From Pseudomonas umsongensis (GTDB lineage Bacteria > Pseudomonadota > Gammaproteobacteria > Pseudomonadales > Pseudomonadaceae), in contig NZ_NIWU01000005.1 of the NCBI RefSeq assembly GCF_002236105.1, positions 1 through 64,000 on the forward strand: 64,000 nucleotides of DNA. The letters are read 5' to 3'. Of the stretch, positions 1-8,408 are shown piece after piece (within the stretch, counting starts at the first letter, position 1; each line of letters begins with the position of its first letter). The notes beneath the pieces are model-generated. The model was not told the DNA's origin. It was given only the letters and a program-made list of their open reading frames with translations, and made no database searches. A program made the position numbers and the translations under genes.

Positions 1-62
1 TTCAAGGAATCCTTAACAACTTCAACCACTTGCGCTTCAGATCTCTCATCAGCGGGAGGCGA

Positions 63-90
63 ATTCTACAGCGTTACACGCTGCTGTCAA
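63..90 (-). promoter_or_regulatory. rRNA-operon type sigma70 promoter (downstream of tandem pair)
   Basis: Read on the minus strand there is a perfect -35 TTGACA (85-90) and a -10 TAGAAT (63-68) with a 16-bp spacer, followed by a GC-rich discriminator. The surrounding sequence is what I recognise as the leader/promoter region preceding 16S rRNA genes in Pseudomonas. Transcription would run leftward out of the window, so the rRNA genes are not visible here. Assignment to rrn is from recognition and from the very strong core elements, not from a seen rRNA gene. Confidence 0.75.
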
Positions 91-208
91 CACCTCTTTT
101 TCAACGTCCTTGGCGCTTCGATGAACTGAAGCAACCTGCTGCCGAAAACTTCGTAACTCATTGTTTACCAAGGAGTTTTCCGTTTCGACTGCGCCGGAAG
201 TGGGGCGA

Positions 209-236
209 ATTATAGGCTTCCAGAATCTGCCGTCAA
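209..236 (-). promoter_or_regulatory. upstream rRNA-operon type promoter
   Basis: A second minus-strand promoter lies about 145 bp upstream of the first: -35 TTGACG (231-236), 16-bp spacer, perfect -10 TATAAT (209-214), then a GC-rich discriminator. Tandem strong promoters with GC discriminators are typical of stringently controlled rrn operons. The rest of 1-368 shows no convincing gene; it forms the divergent promoter region between the presumed rrn operon and the rhtA-like gene. Confidence 0.65.
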
Positions 237-368
237 GCATTGATCTGGTTTTTCTATCGAGAACACAAAAACAGCGCTTATATATAGACGCGCCTGCACC
301 GATTGCGCAGTATATTGCCCAATACCAAGCACAACACTCAAGTTCCATACCTCGGACGGTGCCTCCCA

Positions 369-1256
369 ATGAACGATCAGCCGCGCAGCCTTGCCTCGAC
401 CCTGTTTTCGGTCGGCCTGCTATTAATAGCCATGGCATCGATTCAGTCGGGAGCCTCGCTGGCCAAAAGCATGTTCCCCATTATCGGCGCCCAGGGCACC
501 ACCACCTTGCGATTGACCTTTGCCAGCGTGATCATGGTGTTGCTGCTGCGCCCATGGCGAGCGAAGCTCACCGCAAAATCACTGCGCACCGTCATTGTCT
601 ACGGCATGGCACTGGGCGGCATGAACTTCCTCTTCTACATGTCCCTGCGCTCTGTTCCCCTGGGTATCGCGGTCGCGCTGGAGTTCACCGGGCCATTGGC
701 CGTTGCCATCTATGCTTCGCGCCGCGCCATCGACTTTTTATGGATTGCCCTGGCCGCTGTCGGCCTGCTGCTATTGATACCGACGGGGGCCACGGCACAA
801 GGGATTGATCTACTGGGGGCCGGTTACGCGTTGGGTGCAGGGGTCTGCTGGGCGCTGTACATTCTCTTCGGGCAGAAGGCTGGTGCCGACAACGGTGTAC
901 AGACCGCCGCCCTGGGGGTGGTGATTGCCGCCCTGTTCGTCGCCCCCATCGGCATCGTTCATGCGGGTGCAGCGCTGTTGACCCCGTCATTGATTCCGAT
1001 CGCCATCGGTGTTGCCATCCTGTCCACGGCCCTTCCCTATACGCTGGAGATGGTTGCCCTCACGCGCATGCCGGCCAAGACCTTCGGCACATTAATGAGC
1101 ATCGAACCGGCGGTGGGTGCCTTGTCCGGTTTGTTGTTCCTGCATGAATTCCTGTCTTTGTCACAGTGGATGGCCATCCTGTGCATCATCCTGGCTTCCG
1201 TCGGTGCCACCATGACGATGGGCAGTGCCGCCAAGCCCGCCGTTGCAGCCGATTGA
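369..1256 (+). CDS. rhtA: RhtA-like threonine/homoserine exporter (EamA family)
   Basis: Inner-membrane drug/metabolite transporter protein of 295 residues with about ten hydrophobic segments in two EamA repeats. It closely resembles E. coli RhtA, sharing the stretches AMASIQSGASLAKSMFP near the N-terminus, PLGIAVALEFTGPLAVA in the middle and ILSTALPYTLEM and FGTLMSIEPA in the second repeat. RhtA exports threonine and homoserine. The ATG at 369 was chosen over an upstream TTG at 303 because homology begins with MNDQPRSLAS. It stands alone, divergent from the rRNA-type promoters. Substrate is inferred from family resemblance. Confidence 0.85.
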   Translation: MNDQPRSLASTLFSVGLLLIAMASIQSGASLAKSMFPIIGAQGTTTLRLTFASVIMVLLLRPWRAKLTAKSLRTVIVYGMALGGMNFLFYMSLRSVPLGIAVALEFTGPLAVAIYASRRAIDFLWIALAAVGLLLLIPTGATAQGIDLLGAGYALGAGVCWALYILFGQKAGADNGVQTAALGVVIAALFVAPIGIVHAGAALLTPSLIPIAIGVAILSTALPYTLEMVALTRMPAKTFGTLMSIEPAVGALSGLLFLHEFLSLSQWMAILCIILASVGATMTMGSAAKPAVAAD

Positions 1257-1425
1257 CGACCGGTTTTACACAGACTCTGGTATTTACCGCTCAATTAGGC
1301 CATGTTTAGGCCCGCAACCCAGTGCCAGAAATGGACTTTTTCAGGACAGGGACCTCAAAACGCTTCATGCGCAAGCGAATACTGCCAGACCGGGCGATAG
1401 ATCCGGGAACGCTACAAGGATAGCA

Positions 1426-1707
1426 ATGAAACGAATTTTGATACTGATCGCCGTTCTTGCAGTTGCGGGCTGCGCGGCGACCGCCAAACCCCAGATCAAA
1501 CACGGAAAGAAAGGCATTCATATCAACTGTTCGGGGCTGTCGTCCTCGTGGGAACAGTGCTACACCAGCGCCGCCAACTCGTGCGCCCCCAAGAACTACA
1601 AGGTCATTGCCAAATCCGGTGATGCCGTGGAAGAGCCGGGTGATTATCCGTTCGGACTCAACCCCGCGGGCTATGCCAGCCGCAGCATGATCGTCATCTG
1701 TAAATGA
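1426..1707 (+). CDS. small lipoprotein, cysteine-rich, unknown function
   Basis: A 93-residue protein with a type II signal peptide: MKR, a hydrophobic core, then the lipobox VAGC with the lipidated cysteine at residue 16. The mature part carries four further cysteines (in NCSGLSSSWEQCY, NSCAPKNY and IVICK), so it may be disulfide bonded once exported. The start is supported by AAGGA about 7 bases upstream of the ATG. Similar small cysteine-containing lipoproteins are common in Pseudomonas; I do not know a function. It lies between rhtA and the convergent tetR gene. Confidence 0.7.
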   Translation: MKRILILIAVLAVAGCAATAKPQIKHGKKGIHINCSGLSSSWEQCYTSAANSCAPKNYKVIAKSGDAVEEPGDYPFGLNPAGYASRSMIVICK

Positions 1708-1719
1708 TCTGAGCCGTTG

Positions 1720-2280
1720 TCAGGTCCTGGGACCTGCCAACTGGCGGCCGATCTCCTCATGGCTGGACTTCAGCACCCTGCGCTGCAGATCCGGCGTGAT
1801 GAGCATTCGCGCCACCACCAGTGCACCGATGCATTGCGACAGAATCGCCCAAGCAAGACTGTCGCTCTCCAGCACCCGCGCCCAACTTTCCTGAAGCTGG
1901 CAGATCCAGTGCTCAGCCTGCTGTCGAATCAGCGGATCGGAGCGGGCGATCTCAGCCCCCAACGCCGGTAATGCACAACCTGTTTCCGGGTGCTCGACGT
2001 GGGACATGCTCAAGTAGAGCTTGAGGCAACGCTCGAATTTGTCGCGCCCCCGATCAGCCCCCAGCCGCTCCAGGCTCTGACGCAACTCACGCTCGACTAT
2101 GGAAGCGAACAACGCGTCCTTCGACGCGAAGTGGCTGTAGAACGCGCCACCACTCAAGCCGATGGCTTTCATCAAACCGTCGACCCCCACCGTGGAAAAC
2201 CCGGATTGCTTGGCCGACAGCGCGCTGCTTTGCAGCAGTTTCTCTCGGGTTTCCAGCTTGTGACTGGCTGAATAACGCAT
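1720..2280 (-). CDS. TetR/AcrR family transcriptional regulator
   Basis: A 186-residue repressor-type protein. The N-terminal helix-turn-helix is visible around residues 20-50 (FSTVGVDGLMKAIGLSGGAFYSHFASKDALF), the classic TetR signature with the GAFYSHF recognition-helix end. The C-terminal half is a helical ligand domain of the type found in regulators beside oxidoreductase genes (contains SHVEHPETGCALPAL). The ATG at 2280 begins at the conserved MRYSASHKLETREKLL. It is divergent from the SDR gene, and the intergenic region holds two copies of a 13-bp imperfect palindrome, so it most likely represses the SDR/isomerase pair and itself. The inducer is unknown. Confidence 0.88.
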   Translation of the reverse strand: MRYSASHKLETREKLLQSSALSAKQSGFSTVGVDGLMKAIGLSGGAFYSHFASKDALFASIVERELRQSLERLGADRGRDKFERCLKLYLSMSHVEHPETGCALPALGAEIARSDPLIRQQAEHWICQLQESWARVLESDSLAWAILSQCIGALVVARMLITPDLQRRVLKSSHEEIGRQLAGPRT

Positions 2281-2328
2281 GGCCCTTCCCTCAGGTTCCG
2301 TGATCTTGACGCCTGTCGAATCGTAGCA

Positions 2329-2356
2329 TAACGTTCGTTTAGTTAACGATCGTTTA
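2329..2356. promoter_or_regulatory. probable TetR operator, two 13-bp repeats
   Basis: TAACGTTCGTTTA (2329-2341) and TAACGATCGTTTA (2344-2356) are direct repeats 15 bp apart; each is itself a near palindrome around a central CG. The pair lies between the tetR start (2280) and the SDR start (2374), where an operator for the divergent regulator is expected. Two helical-phase copies fit binding of two TetR dimers. Confidence 0.7.
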
Positions 2357-2373
2357 CTAAAGGGGTCCAGGCA

Positions 2374-3102
2374 ATGAATAATAAGAAGGTCGTGCTGGTT
2401 GTCGGTGCGGGAGATGCCACGGGTGGCGCCATTGCCAAGCGGTTTGCACAGGAGGGATTCGTTGCCTGCGTGACCCGTCGCAGCGCGGACAAACTCCAGC
2501 CACTGGTCGATGCCATCAGGGCTGGCGGCGGCGAAGCCCACGGCTTCGCCTGCGATGCCCGCAAAGAAGACGATGTGATTGCGTTGGTCGAGCAAATCGA
2601 AAGCGACATCGGCCCGATCGAAGCGTTCGTGTTTAACATCGGCGCCAACGTGCCTTGCAGCATTCTTGAAGAAACCGCCCGCAAGTATTTCAAGATCTGG
2701 GAAATGGCCTGTTTCTCAGGCTTTCTCAATGGTCGGGAAGTGGCCAAGCGCATGGCCAAGCGGCAACGGGGTACCATCCTGTTCACCGGCGCCACCGCCG
2801 GCTTGCGCGGCGCAGCAGGCTTTGCCGCGTTTGCCGGAGCCAAGCACGGGATTCGTGCGCTGGCACAAAGCATGGCTCGCGAACTGGGACCGATGAATAT
2901 TCATGTCGCCCACGTCGTGGTCGACGGCGCGATCGATACTGACTTTATCCGTGAGAGCTTCCCCGAGAAGTACGCCACCAAGGACCAGGATGGCATTCTC
3001 GACCCCGAGCACATCGCCGAGAACTATTGGTACCTGCACAGCCAGCCCCGCGACGCCTGGACCTTCGAGCTGGACCTGCGCCCCTGGAGCGAACGCTGGT
3101 GA
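2374..3102 (+). CDS. atypical short-chain dehydrogenase with Phe in place of the catalytic Tyr
   Basis: A 242-residue Rossmann-fold SDR. The nucleotide loop is G11-A-G-D-A-T-G17, an incomplete match to TGxxxGxG. The usual YxxxK is F153-A-G-A-K157, and the catalytic Ser position reads TGATAG. These features match the classical SDR subgroup known as SDR_c10, in which the active-site Tyr is replaced by Phe while Lys is kept. The Shine-Dalgarno AGGGG precedes the ATG. It probably forms an operon with the isomerase-like gene 39 bp downstream, both under the divergent TetR regulator. Whether it is a working oxidoreductase is doubtful from the active site; the substrate is unknown. Confidence 0.85.
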   Translation: MNNKKVVLVVGAGDATGGAIAKRFAQEGFVACVTRRSADKLQPLVDAIRAGGGEAHGFACDARKEDDVIALVEQIESDIGPIEAFVFNIGANVPCSILEETARKYFKIWEMACFSGFLNGREVAKRMAKRQRGTILFTGATAGLRGAAGFAAFAGAKHGIRALAQSMARELGPMNIHVAHVVVDGAIDTDFIRESFPEKYATKDQDGILDPEHIAENYWYLHSQPRDAWTFELDLRPWSERW

Positions 3103-3141
3103 TCCGCCCCACCCTACGACAACAAGAAGAGTGCATCGACG

Positions 3142-3732
3142 ATGAGCAAAACCGTGGAGTTTTATTTCGATCTGGGCAGCCCCGCCACCTACCTGGCCTA
3201 TACCCAGCTACCGAAGATCTGTGAACAGACCGACAGCCAACTGGTCTACGTGCCAATCCTGCTCGGCGGAGTGTTCAAAGCCACCGGCAACGCCTCCCCG
3301 GCCACCGTCCCTGCAAAGGGCCGCTACATGTTCATAGACCTTGATCGGTACGCTAAACGCTACGGTGTGCCGTTGAAAATCAACCCGCACTTTCCGATCA
3401 ACACACTGGTGCTCATGCGTGCCGTAACAGGTATGCAGATGCGCCACCCTGAGCGCTTTGCCGCGTTCGTCGATTGCCTGTTCAAGGCACTGTGGATCGA
3501 AGGTCGCAACCTCAATGATCCGGCCACCGTCGGGGCAGTACTGAGCGAAAACGGTTTCGACCCGGAAGAGATACTGGCCCTGAGCGCCGAAGAGGATGTC
3601 AAAAGCGCCCTCAAGGACACCACCGAAAAAGCCGTGCAACGCGGCGTATTCGGTGCACCGAGCATGTTCGTCGGCGAGCAACTGTTCTTCGGCCAGGATC
3701 GATTGGACTTTGTCATCGAAGCCCTAAGTTAA
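3142..3732 (+). CDS. 2-hydroxychromene-2-carboxylate isomerase family protein (DsbA/GST-kappa fold)
   Basis: A 196-residue thioredoxin-fold protein. The N-terminus VEFYFDLGSPATYLAYTQLP holds the family's serine (S in GSPA) that replaces the DsbA cysteine and contacts glutathione; the C-terminus has the cis-proline loop GVFGAPSMFVG and the family ending FFGQDRLDFV. Members isomerise 2-hydroxychromene-2-carboxylate during naphthalene-type degradation using glutathione, but many genomic copies, like this one with no aromatic pathway around it, have unknown substrates. Co-transcription with the SDR suggests a shared detoxification or catabolic step. It is followed by a strong GC-rich terminator. 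Confidence 0.85.
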   Translation: MSKTVEFYFDLGSPATYLAYTQLPKICEQTDSQLVYVPILLGGVFKATGNASPATVPAKGRYMFIDLDRYAKRYGVPLKINPHFPINTLVLMRAVTGMQMRHPERFAAFVDCLFKALWIEGRNLNDPATVGAVLSENGFDPEEILALSAEEDVKSALKDTTEKAVQRGVFGAPSMFVGEQLFFGQDRLDFVIEALS

Positions 3733-3759
3733 AAACCTAGGGCCCAGTCGACAATGTGA

Positions 3760-3787
3760 GCCCGGGCGCTGGAGACAGCGCCCGGGC
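3760..3787. terminator. bidirectional terminator hairpin
   Basis: Perfect 11-bp stem GCCCGGGCGCT (3760-3770) / AGCGCCCGGGC (3777-3787) with a 6-base loop, between the convergent isomerase and aminopeptidase genes. No long T-tract, but the stem is very stable. Confidence 0.75.
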
Positions 3788-3796
3788 CAAAGTCGG

Positions 3797-5605
3797 TCAA
3801 ACGGCCGCAGTTCGCGTGTTCAACCACTCCAGCGCAGCACCGTCGAGCAACGGGCTCAAGCGTTCGCGCACTTCGGCGTGGTAGGCGTTGAACCACTGTT
3901 TTTCCTCTTCGCTCAGCAGCGAGGTATCAAGACAGCGCGTATCGATCGGGCACAGGGTCAGGGTTTCGAACTTGAGGAATTCACCGAATTCACTGCTGCC
4001 TGCCTCGCGGTTCATGGCCAGGTTCTCGATTCGCACACCCCAGCGTCCTGGACGGTAGGTGCCCGGTTCGATCGACGTGATCATGCCTGGCAGCATGGCG
4101 GTTTGCGGCGCGGGGGCGGCCTGGTAGGCAATCACCTGCGGACCTTCGTGGACGTTGAGGAAATAGCCGACGCCGTGACCGGTGCCGTGACCATAGTCGA
4201 CGCTTTCGGCCCAGATCGGCGCCCGGGCAATGGCGTCCAGCAGTGGCGACAGGATGCCCTTGGGGAATTGCGCACGGGACAAGGCAATCACGCCCTTTAG
4301 CACGCGGGTGCAATCGCGTTTCTGTTCTGCCGTTGGTGTGCCGACCGCGACCATCCGCGTGATGTCGGTAGTACCACCCAGGTACTGGCCGCCGGAATCG
4401 ATCAGCAACAAGCCGTCACCTTCGATCACCGCGTGCTCTTCTTCGGTGGCGTGGTAATGGGGCATGGCACCGTTGGCGTTGAATGCGGCAATGGTGTTGA
4501 AGCTCAGCGACACGTAACCCGGCCGGCGTTTACGTGCCGCGGTCAGTTTTTCGTCGATGGTCAATTCGGTAATGCGCTCACGGCCCCAGGCCGATTCGAG
4601 CCAGGTGAAGAATTCGCACAGTGCTGCGCCGTCCTGCTCCATGGCCTGGCGGATGTGTTCGGCGTCTGCCAGGCTCTTCTGGGACTTGGCCAGGGTAGTC
4701 GGGTTCAGGCCTTCGATCAGCTTGACAGCGCTATCGAGGTTACCCAGCAGGCCCGCCGTTACCCGCGCCGGATCGACCAGCAGGCTTGCACCCGCCGGTA
4801 TGGCGCGCAAGGCGTCGGCCACTTCGCTGTAATCGCGCAAGGTCACGCCGTCCTGCTCCAGGACCGCACGCAGCTGCGCATCGACCTTGCCTAGCGCGAC
4901 AAACAGCGTCGCCTGCTGCTGGCTGATCAAGGCGAAAGAGATGAACACCGGATTGAATGACACATCGCCGCCACGCAGGTTGAACAGCCAGGCGATGTCA
5001 TCCAGGGTGGCAATGAAATGCCAGTCGGCAACACGTGCCTGCAAAGTCTCGCGCAGCTTGGCGAGTTTTTCGCCGCGGCTGACGGTCGCTTGCGGCGGCA
5101 AGTGCTGATAGATCGGTTCGTTCGGCAGGCTCGGGCGGTCACTCCAGACTTGGCTCAACAGGTCGATGTCGGTGCGCAGGCGTGCGCCCCGCTCCTCAAG
5201 CTTGCTGCCCAACGTGCGTGCGGAAGCCACCGCCATCACCGCGCCATCGACTGCGACCACTCCACCCTGTGGGGTTTGCTCGGCCAGCCAGTCCAACGGC
5301 CCGGGTTGCCCAGGTTGCAGCTTGACCAGCTCAATGCCACTGCCCTTGAGTTCCTTGCTCGCTTGTTCCCAATAGCGGCTGTCGGCCCAGACGCCTGCGA
5401 AATCCGCGGTAACGATCAGGGTGCCAACGGAACCGTGGAAACCCGACAGCCATTGGCGCCCTTGCCAGTAACCCGGCAGGTATTCGGACAGGTGGGGATC
5501 GGCCGACGGCACCAGCAAGGCATGGATACCCTCCCGGCTCATCAGCTCGCGGGTTTGCGCCAGGCGCTGGGGCACTGACCCGGTGATCGTAAACTGCGTA
5601 TTCAT
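3797..5605 (-). CDS. Xaa-Pro aminopeptidase (M24B, aminopeptidase P family)
   Basis: A 602-residue cytosolic metallopeptidase of the long aminopeptidase P form: two creatinase-like N-terminal domains and a C-terminal pita-bread catalytic domain. The five metal ligands are visible: two Asp in LLIDSGGQYLGGTTDITRM, His in HGTGHGVGYFLNVHEGP, and Glu in SIEPGTYRPGRWG and VRIEN. It removes N-terminal residues preceding proline. The start MNTQFTITGSVPQRLAQ is the only good one. It is followed across the shared terminator by convergent genes; upstream lies the cysteine desulfurase in the same direction with a 64-bp gap, so cotranscription is possible. Confidence 0.92.
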   Translation of the reverse strand: MNTQFTITGSVPQRLAQTRELMSREGIHALLVPSADPHLSEYLPGYWQGRQWLSGFHGSVGTLIVTADFAGVWADSRYWEQASKELKGSGIELVKLQPGQPGPLDWLAEQTPQGGVVAVDGAVMAVASARTLGSKLEERGARLRTDIDLLSQVWSDRPSLPNEPIYQHLPPQATVSRGEKLAKLRETLQARVADWHFIATLDDIAWLFNLRGGDVSFNPVFISFALISQQQATLFVALGKVDAQLRAVLEQDGVTLRDYSEVADALRAIPAGASLLVDPARVTAGLLGNLDSAVKLIEGLNPTTLAKSQKSLADAEHIRQAMEQDGAALCEFFTWLESAWGRERITELTIDEKLTAARKRRPGYVSLSFNTIAAFNANGAMPHYHATEEEHAVIEGDGLLLIDSGGQYLGGTTDITRMVAVGTPTAEQKRDCTRVLKGVIALSRAQFPKGILSPLLDAIARAPIWAESVDYGHGTGHGVGYFLNVHEGPQVIAYQAAPAPQTAMLPGMITSIEPGTYRPGRWGVRIENLAMNREAGSSEFGEFLKFETLTLCPIDTRCLDTSLLSEEEKQWFNAYHAEVRERLSPLLDGAALEWLNTRTAAV

Positions 5606-5669
5606 CGTGACTCCTGCTAACCACTTGTCATTATTGTTCAGTGCCGATCAGGGTCGGCGCCTGGTTGCC

Positions 5670-6827
5670 CTATTGCCAGAATGCCGGAGCACTGGCGCAG
5701 GCGCTTTTAATCAGCTGTACCGCTTGATCGATATCCTGCTCGGTGGTGAACCGCCCCAGGCTCAAGCGAATGGTGCGACTCGCCGTGCGGGCATCATGCC
5801 CCAAGGCCAGCAGCACATGGGATGGCGCATTACTGGCGGAATTACAGGCCGAGGTCGCGGAAAACGCCATCGAGGCGAGCAATGCCGCGGAGTTGAACTC
5901 GCCTTCACTGAAGGTCAGGCTCAGGGTATGCGGGATGCGCCGGGTGAGGCTGCCATTGAGCCGCACACCCGGAATGCTCAGCAATTGCTCAAGCAGGCGT
6001 TCACGCAGGCGCACGATCAAGGCTTTTTCTTCATGGAACGAGGCCGCCGCCAGGGCAAAGGCCGCGCCCATCGCGGCAATCTGGTGGGTCGCCAGGGTAC
6101 CGGAACGCAAGCCGCCTTCGTGACCGCCGCCGTGGATCTGCGCCAGCAAGCGCTGGTGCGCACGCGGGCCGACATACAGCGCACCGATGCCTTTGGGGCC
6201 ATAGAGCTTGTGCGCCGAGAAGGACATGAGGTCCACCGGCCACTGCGCCAGGTCGATCGCAACCTTGCCCGCGCCTTGCGCCGCGTCGACATGAAACAAT
6301 GCATTGCGCTCGCGCACCACCTGGCCGATGGCCGGGATGTCGTTGACCGTGCCCAGTTCATTGTTGACCAGCATCAGCGACACCAGGAAGGTGTCCTCGC
6401 GCATGGCGTCGCTGACCGCTTGCGCGGTGATCAGGCCATCGGCATCCGGCACCAGGTACGTCACCGCCACGCCGCTGTCCTGCAACTGCCTGGCGGTATC
6501 GAGGATGGCCTTGTGTTCGATCTGGCTGGTGATGAGGTGGCCGCAGGCCGAGCCGCGCGCCTGGGCCACACCCTTGAGGGCAAGGTTGTTGGATTCGGTG
6601 GCACCCGAGGTCCAGACGATCTGTTCTGGCGTGGCGCCAACCAGTTCGGCAACCTGGCGCCGCGCCTGCTCTACCGATTGCCGGGCCTGTTGGCCAAAGG
6701 CGTGGGAGCTGGAGGCCGGATTGCCGAAATTACCGTCAAAGCCCAGACACTCGACCATGATCTTGATGACTCGCTCATCCACCGGCGTGGTGGCGGCATA
6801 GTCGAAATACAGCGGACGTTTATTCAT
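5670..6827 (-). CDS. cysteine desulfurase, NifS/IscS-like, stand-alone
   Basis: A 385-residue PLP-dependent class V aminotransferase-fold enzyme that takes sulfur from cysteine. The PLP lysine is in SFSAHKLYGPKG; the conserved HVDAAQGAGK and the N-terminal YFDYAATTPVD are present. The catalytic-cysteine loop reads SATSACNSASNAPSHVL, aligning with IscS SSGSACTSASLEPSYVL, so the active cysteine is kept (group I). No iscR, iscU, sufBCD or thiI is adjacent, so this is an extra desulfurase rather than the housekeeping isc gene; its acceptor is unknown. The sulfur operon msuEDC lies only 1.5 kb away, but a link is speculation. Confidence 0.88.
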   Translation of the reverse strand: MNKRPLYFDYAATTPVDERVIKIMVECLGFDGNFGNPASSSHAFGQQARQSVEQARRQVAELVGATPEQIVWTSGATESNNLALKGVAQARGSACGHLITSQIEHKAILDTARQLQDSGVAVTYLVPDADGLITAQAVSDAMREDTFLVSLMLVNNELGTVNDIPAIGQVVRERNALFHVDAAQGAGKVAIDLAQWPVDLMSFSAHKLYGPKGIGALYVGPRAHQRLLAQIHGGGHEGGLRSGTLATHQIAAMGAAFALAAASFHEEKALIVRLRERLLEQLLSIPGVRLNGSLTRRIPHTLSLTFSEGEFNSAALLASMAFSATSACNSASNAPSHVLLALGHDARTASRTIRLSLGRFTTEQDIDQAVQLIKSACASAPAFWQ

Positions 6828-6883
6828 AAAAGACTCGCAGAGCGTGTTCCGGGATCAGGAAGCTCATGACTGCAAACGGCGAA

Positions 6884-6904
6884 ACGCAGCCTTATGAGCT
6901 GCGT
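6884..6904. terminator. possible weak terminator hairpin
   Basis: Seven-bp stem ACGCAGC / GCTGCGT with a 7-base loop between the lysE-type gene and the cysteine desulfurase, both on the minus strand. The T-tract is poor, so this may be only a structured intergenic element. Nothing else is evident in 6828-7033. Confidence 0.35.
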
Positions 6905-7033
6905 GCGGTTTTCAGAAGGTTACCAATACCTGATCGGATGCCGTTAAAGAAGAACAACTTCATTTAAAAGTGCGTCGGAACGCTCCTGATGAGCCAGCTT
7001 AACAGGCATCGGGCGAGCGGTTGAAGCAATGCG

Positions 7034-7648
7034 TCAGCTAAAGCTATCGAGCAAGATCGGATACAGCGACGCCACCAGCAGCGCGGCCATGCCCCAATTG
7101 AACAGGCGCAACCAGCGCCGGTCCTTGAGGACATTGCGCAGCAGCGTGCCGCAAGCGGCCCAGACACCGACGCTCGGCAGGTTGATCAGGGCGAACACCG
7201 CGGCAATCACAACCACGTTGGTGAAATAGCCCTGCATCGGTGTGTAGGTGCTGATGGCACCGATGGCCATGATCCAGGCCTTGGGATTGACCCACTGGAA
7301 TGCGGCGGCGCCCAGGTAGCTGATCGGCTTGGGCTCGCCTTTGCCGCTGTCCGAGACAGGCCCGGAGTGCGCGATTTTCCACGCCAGGTAAAGCAAATAC
7401 GCCGCACCGACGTAACGCAGCACGGTGTAGAGCAGCGGATACGCCTGGAACACCGCGCCGAGCCCAAACCCCACTGCCACGACCAGCACGAAGAATCCGC
7501 AGGTGATGCCCAACATATGGGGAATGGTCCGCTGAAACCCGAAGTTCACCCCGGACGCCAGCAACATGGTGTTGTTCGGACCCGGTGTGATCGAGGTGAC
7601 GAGGGCAAACAGGGCAAAGCCCAGCAGCAGATCGAGCGAGAGTGTCAT
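7034..7648 (-). CDS. LysE family amino-acid exporter
   Basis: A 204-residue inner-membrane protein with six hydrophobic segments. The family signature near the N-terminus is clear: FALVTSITPGPNNTMLLASG, followed by GFxRTIPHMLGI. LysE/RhtB transporters export amino acids or their analogues; the substrate of this one cannot be read from sequence. The short C-terminus LLVASLYPILLDSFS is typical. It stands alone between a small lipoprotein gene and the cysteine desulfurase, all on the minus strand. Confidence 0.9.
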   Translation of the reverse strand: MTLSLDLLLGFALFALVTSITPGPNNTMLLASGVNFGFQRTIPHMLGITCGFFVLVVAVGFGLGAVFQAYPLLYTVLRYVGAAYLLYLAWKIAHSGPVSDSGKGEPKPISYLGAAAFQWVNPKAWIMAIGAISTYTPMQGYFTNVVVIAAVFALINLPSVGVWAACGTLLRNVLKDRRWLRLFNWGMAALLVASLYPILLDSFS

Positions 7649-7749
7649 GGGTGGCAGTCCATCGGGGTCAGTCAGGTATTGACCCTATCGCGAACGCCCG
7701 GGGAAACCCATGGACAGTTAGGCGAAAGTTCCAGCAGTACAGTTTTGGC

Positions 7750-8019
7750 TCAGCTCTGGCGACCGTGCAGCTGTACAGCTCGTTCGGCGTTCATCTCGCC
7801 CTGCTTGTCGAAACCAAAGGTTTTCCGTGGCTCGCCGAGCAGTTCGGCTTTTTTCGCGTGGTATTCATCGAAGGACAAGCCGCGACGATTCAGGGCTTCC
7901 AGCGCCAGCTCTCGGGTTTCTTCAGCAGTGTAAGGGCGCAATTCCGGGGAAACATGGCTGGCACATCCGGCAAGTACGGAGACCGCGAGCAGCAAGAAAG
8001 TGGCGATTAAAGGTTTCAT
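7750..8019 (-). CDS. small lipoprotein of unknown function
   Basis: An 89-residue protein beginning MKPLIATFLLLAVSVLAGC, a type II signal peptide with lipobox LAGC. The mature part (YTAEETRELALEALNRRGL) is helical and charged and looks like the short tails of SHOCT-like or DUF small Pseudomonas lipoproteins. The ATG at 8019 is chosen because it starts the signal peptide; an upstream in-frame start would place charged sequence before it. Divergent from the msuE promoter region. Function unknown. Confidence 0.7.
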   Translation of the reverse strand: MKPLIATFLLLAVSVLAGCASHVSPELRPYTAEETRELALEALNRRGLSFDEYHAKKAELLGEPRKTFGFDKQGEMNAERAVQLHGRQS

Positions 8020-8337
8020 TTTCGGCGTCCTGGCGTTGTGTTCGGGGCAATGAACACAGGCTACTCGCGCCTTTAGCCGAGCAAAAATCAACGCTCTCGA
8101 TAGTCGCTATCGGGTTTTTCTAATGCAGCCCGTTTGCAGCCTTTTTATCTCTTAATGATCTATAAATATCGTTTTATTGTATTTTGAGGAATAACAGACA
8201 AGCTTTATAACAATTGCCTCCACTGTTGCCCGAACAACTGTTTACCAGGCAACAGTCCTTCAACAAACAGCCCGTGAAAATCAACAGCGCGACCTGCCCG
8301 GAGCGCTGAAAGCCCGATAAATCGGGGCTTCAAGGGA

Positions 8338-8354
8338 TTGGTACAGCTCTTGCT
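8338..8354 (+). promoter_or_regulatory. sigma54 (-24/-12) promoter of the msu operon
   Basis: TTGGTAC-N5-TTGCT has GG at 8340-8341 and GC at 8352-8353 with the invariant 10-bp spacing, close to consensus YTGGCACG-N4-TTGCW. It lies about 55 bp upstream of msuE. The operon ends with sfnR, a sigma54 activator, so autoactivation of the operon is plausible. Just upstream (8310-8330) is an imperfect palindrome AAGCCCGAT-AAA-TCGGGGCTT and, at 8130-8215, an AT-rich stretch that could host IHF or activator sites. No gene is seen in 8020-8408. Confidence 0.65.
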
Positions 8355-8408
8355 CAACCCGGTGACTACCCACTGCTCGCAGAGCTTCTGTTTAAAAAGG
8401 AACTGATC

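Noticed and set aside
5583..6869. Plus-strand 428-codon frame opposite the cysteine desulfurase
   Set aside because: Antisense shadow; the minus strand encodes a full PLP enzyme with catalytic Lys and Cys.
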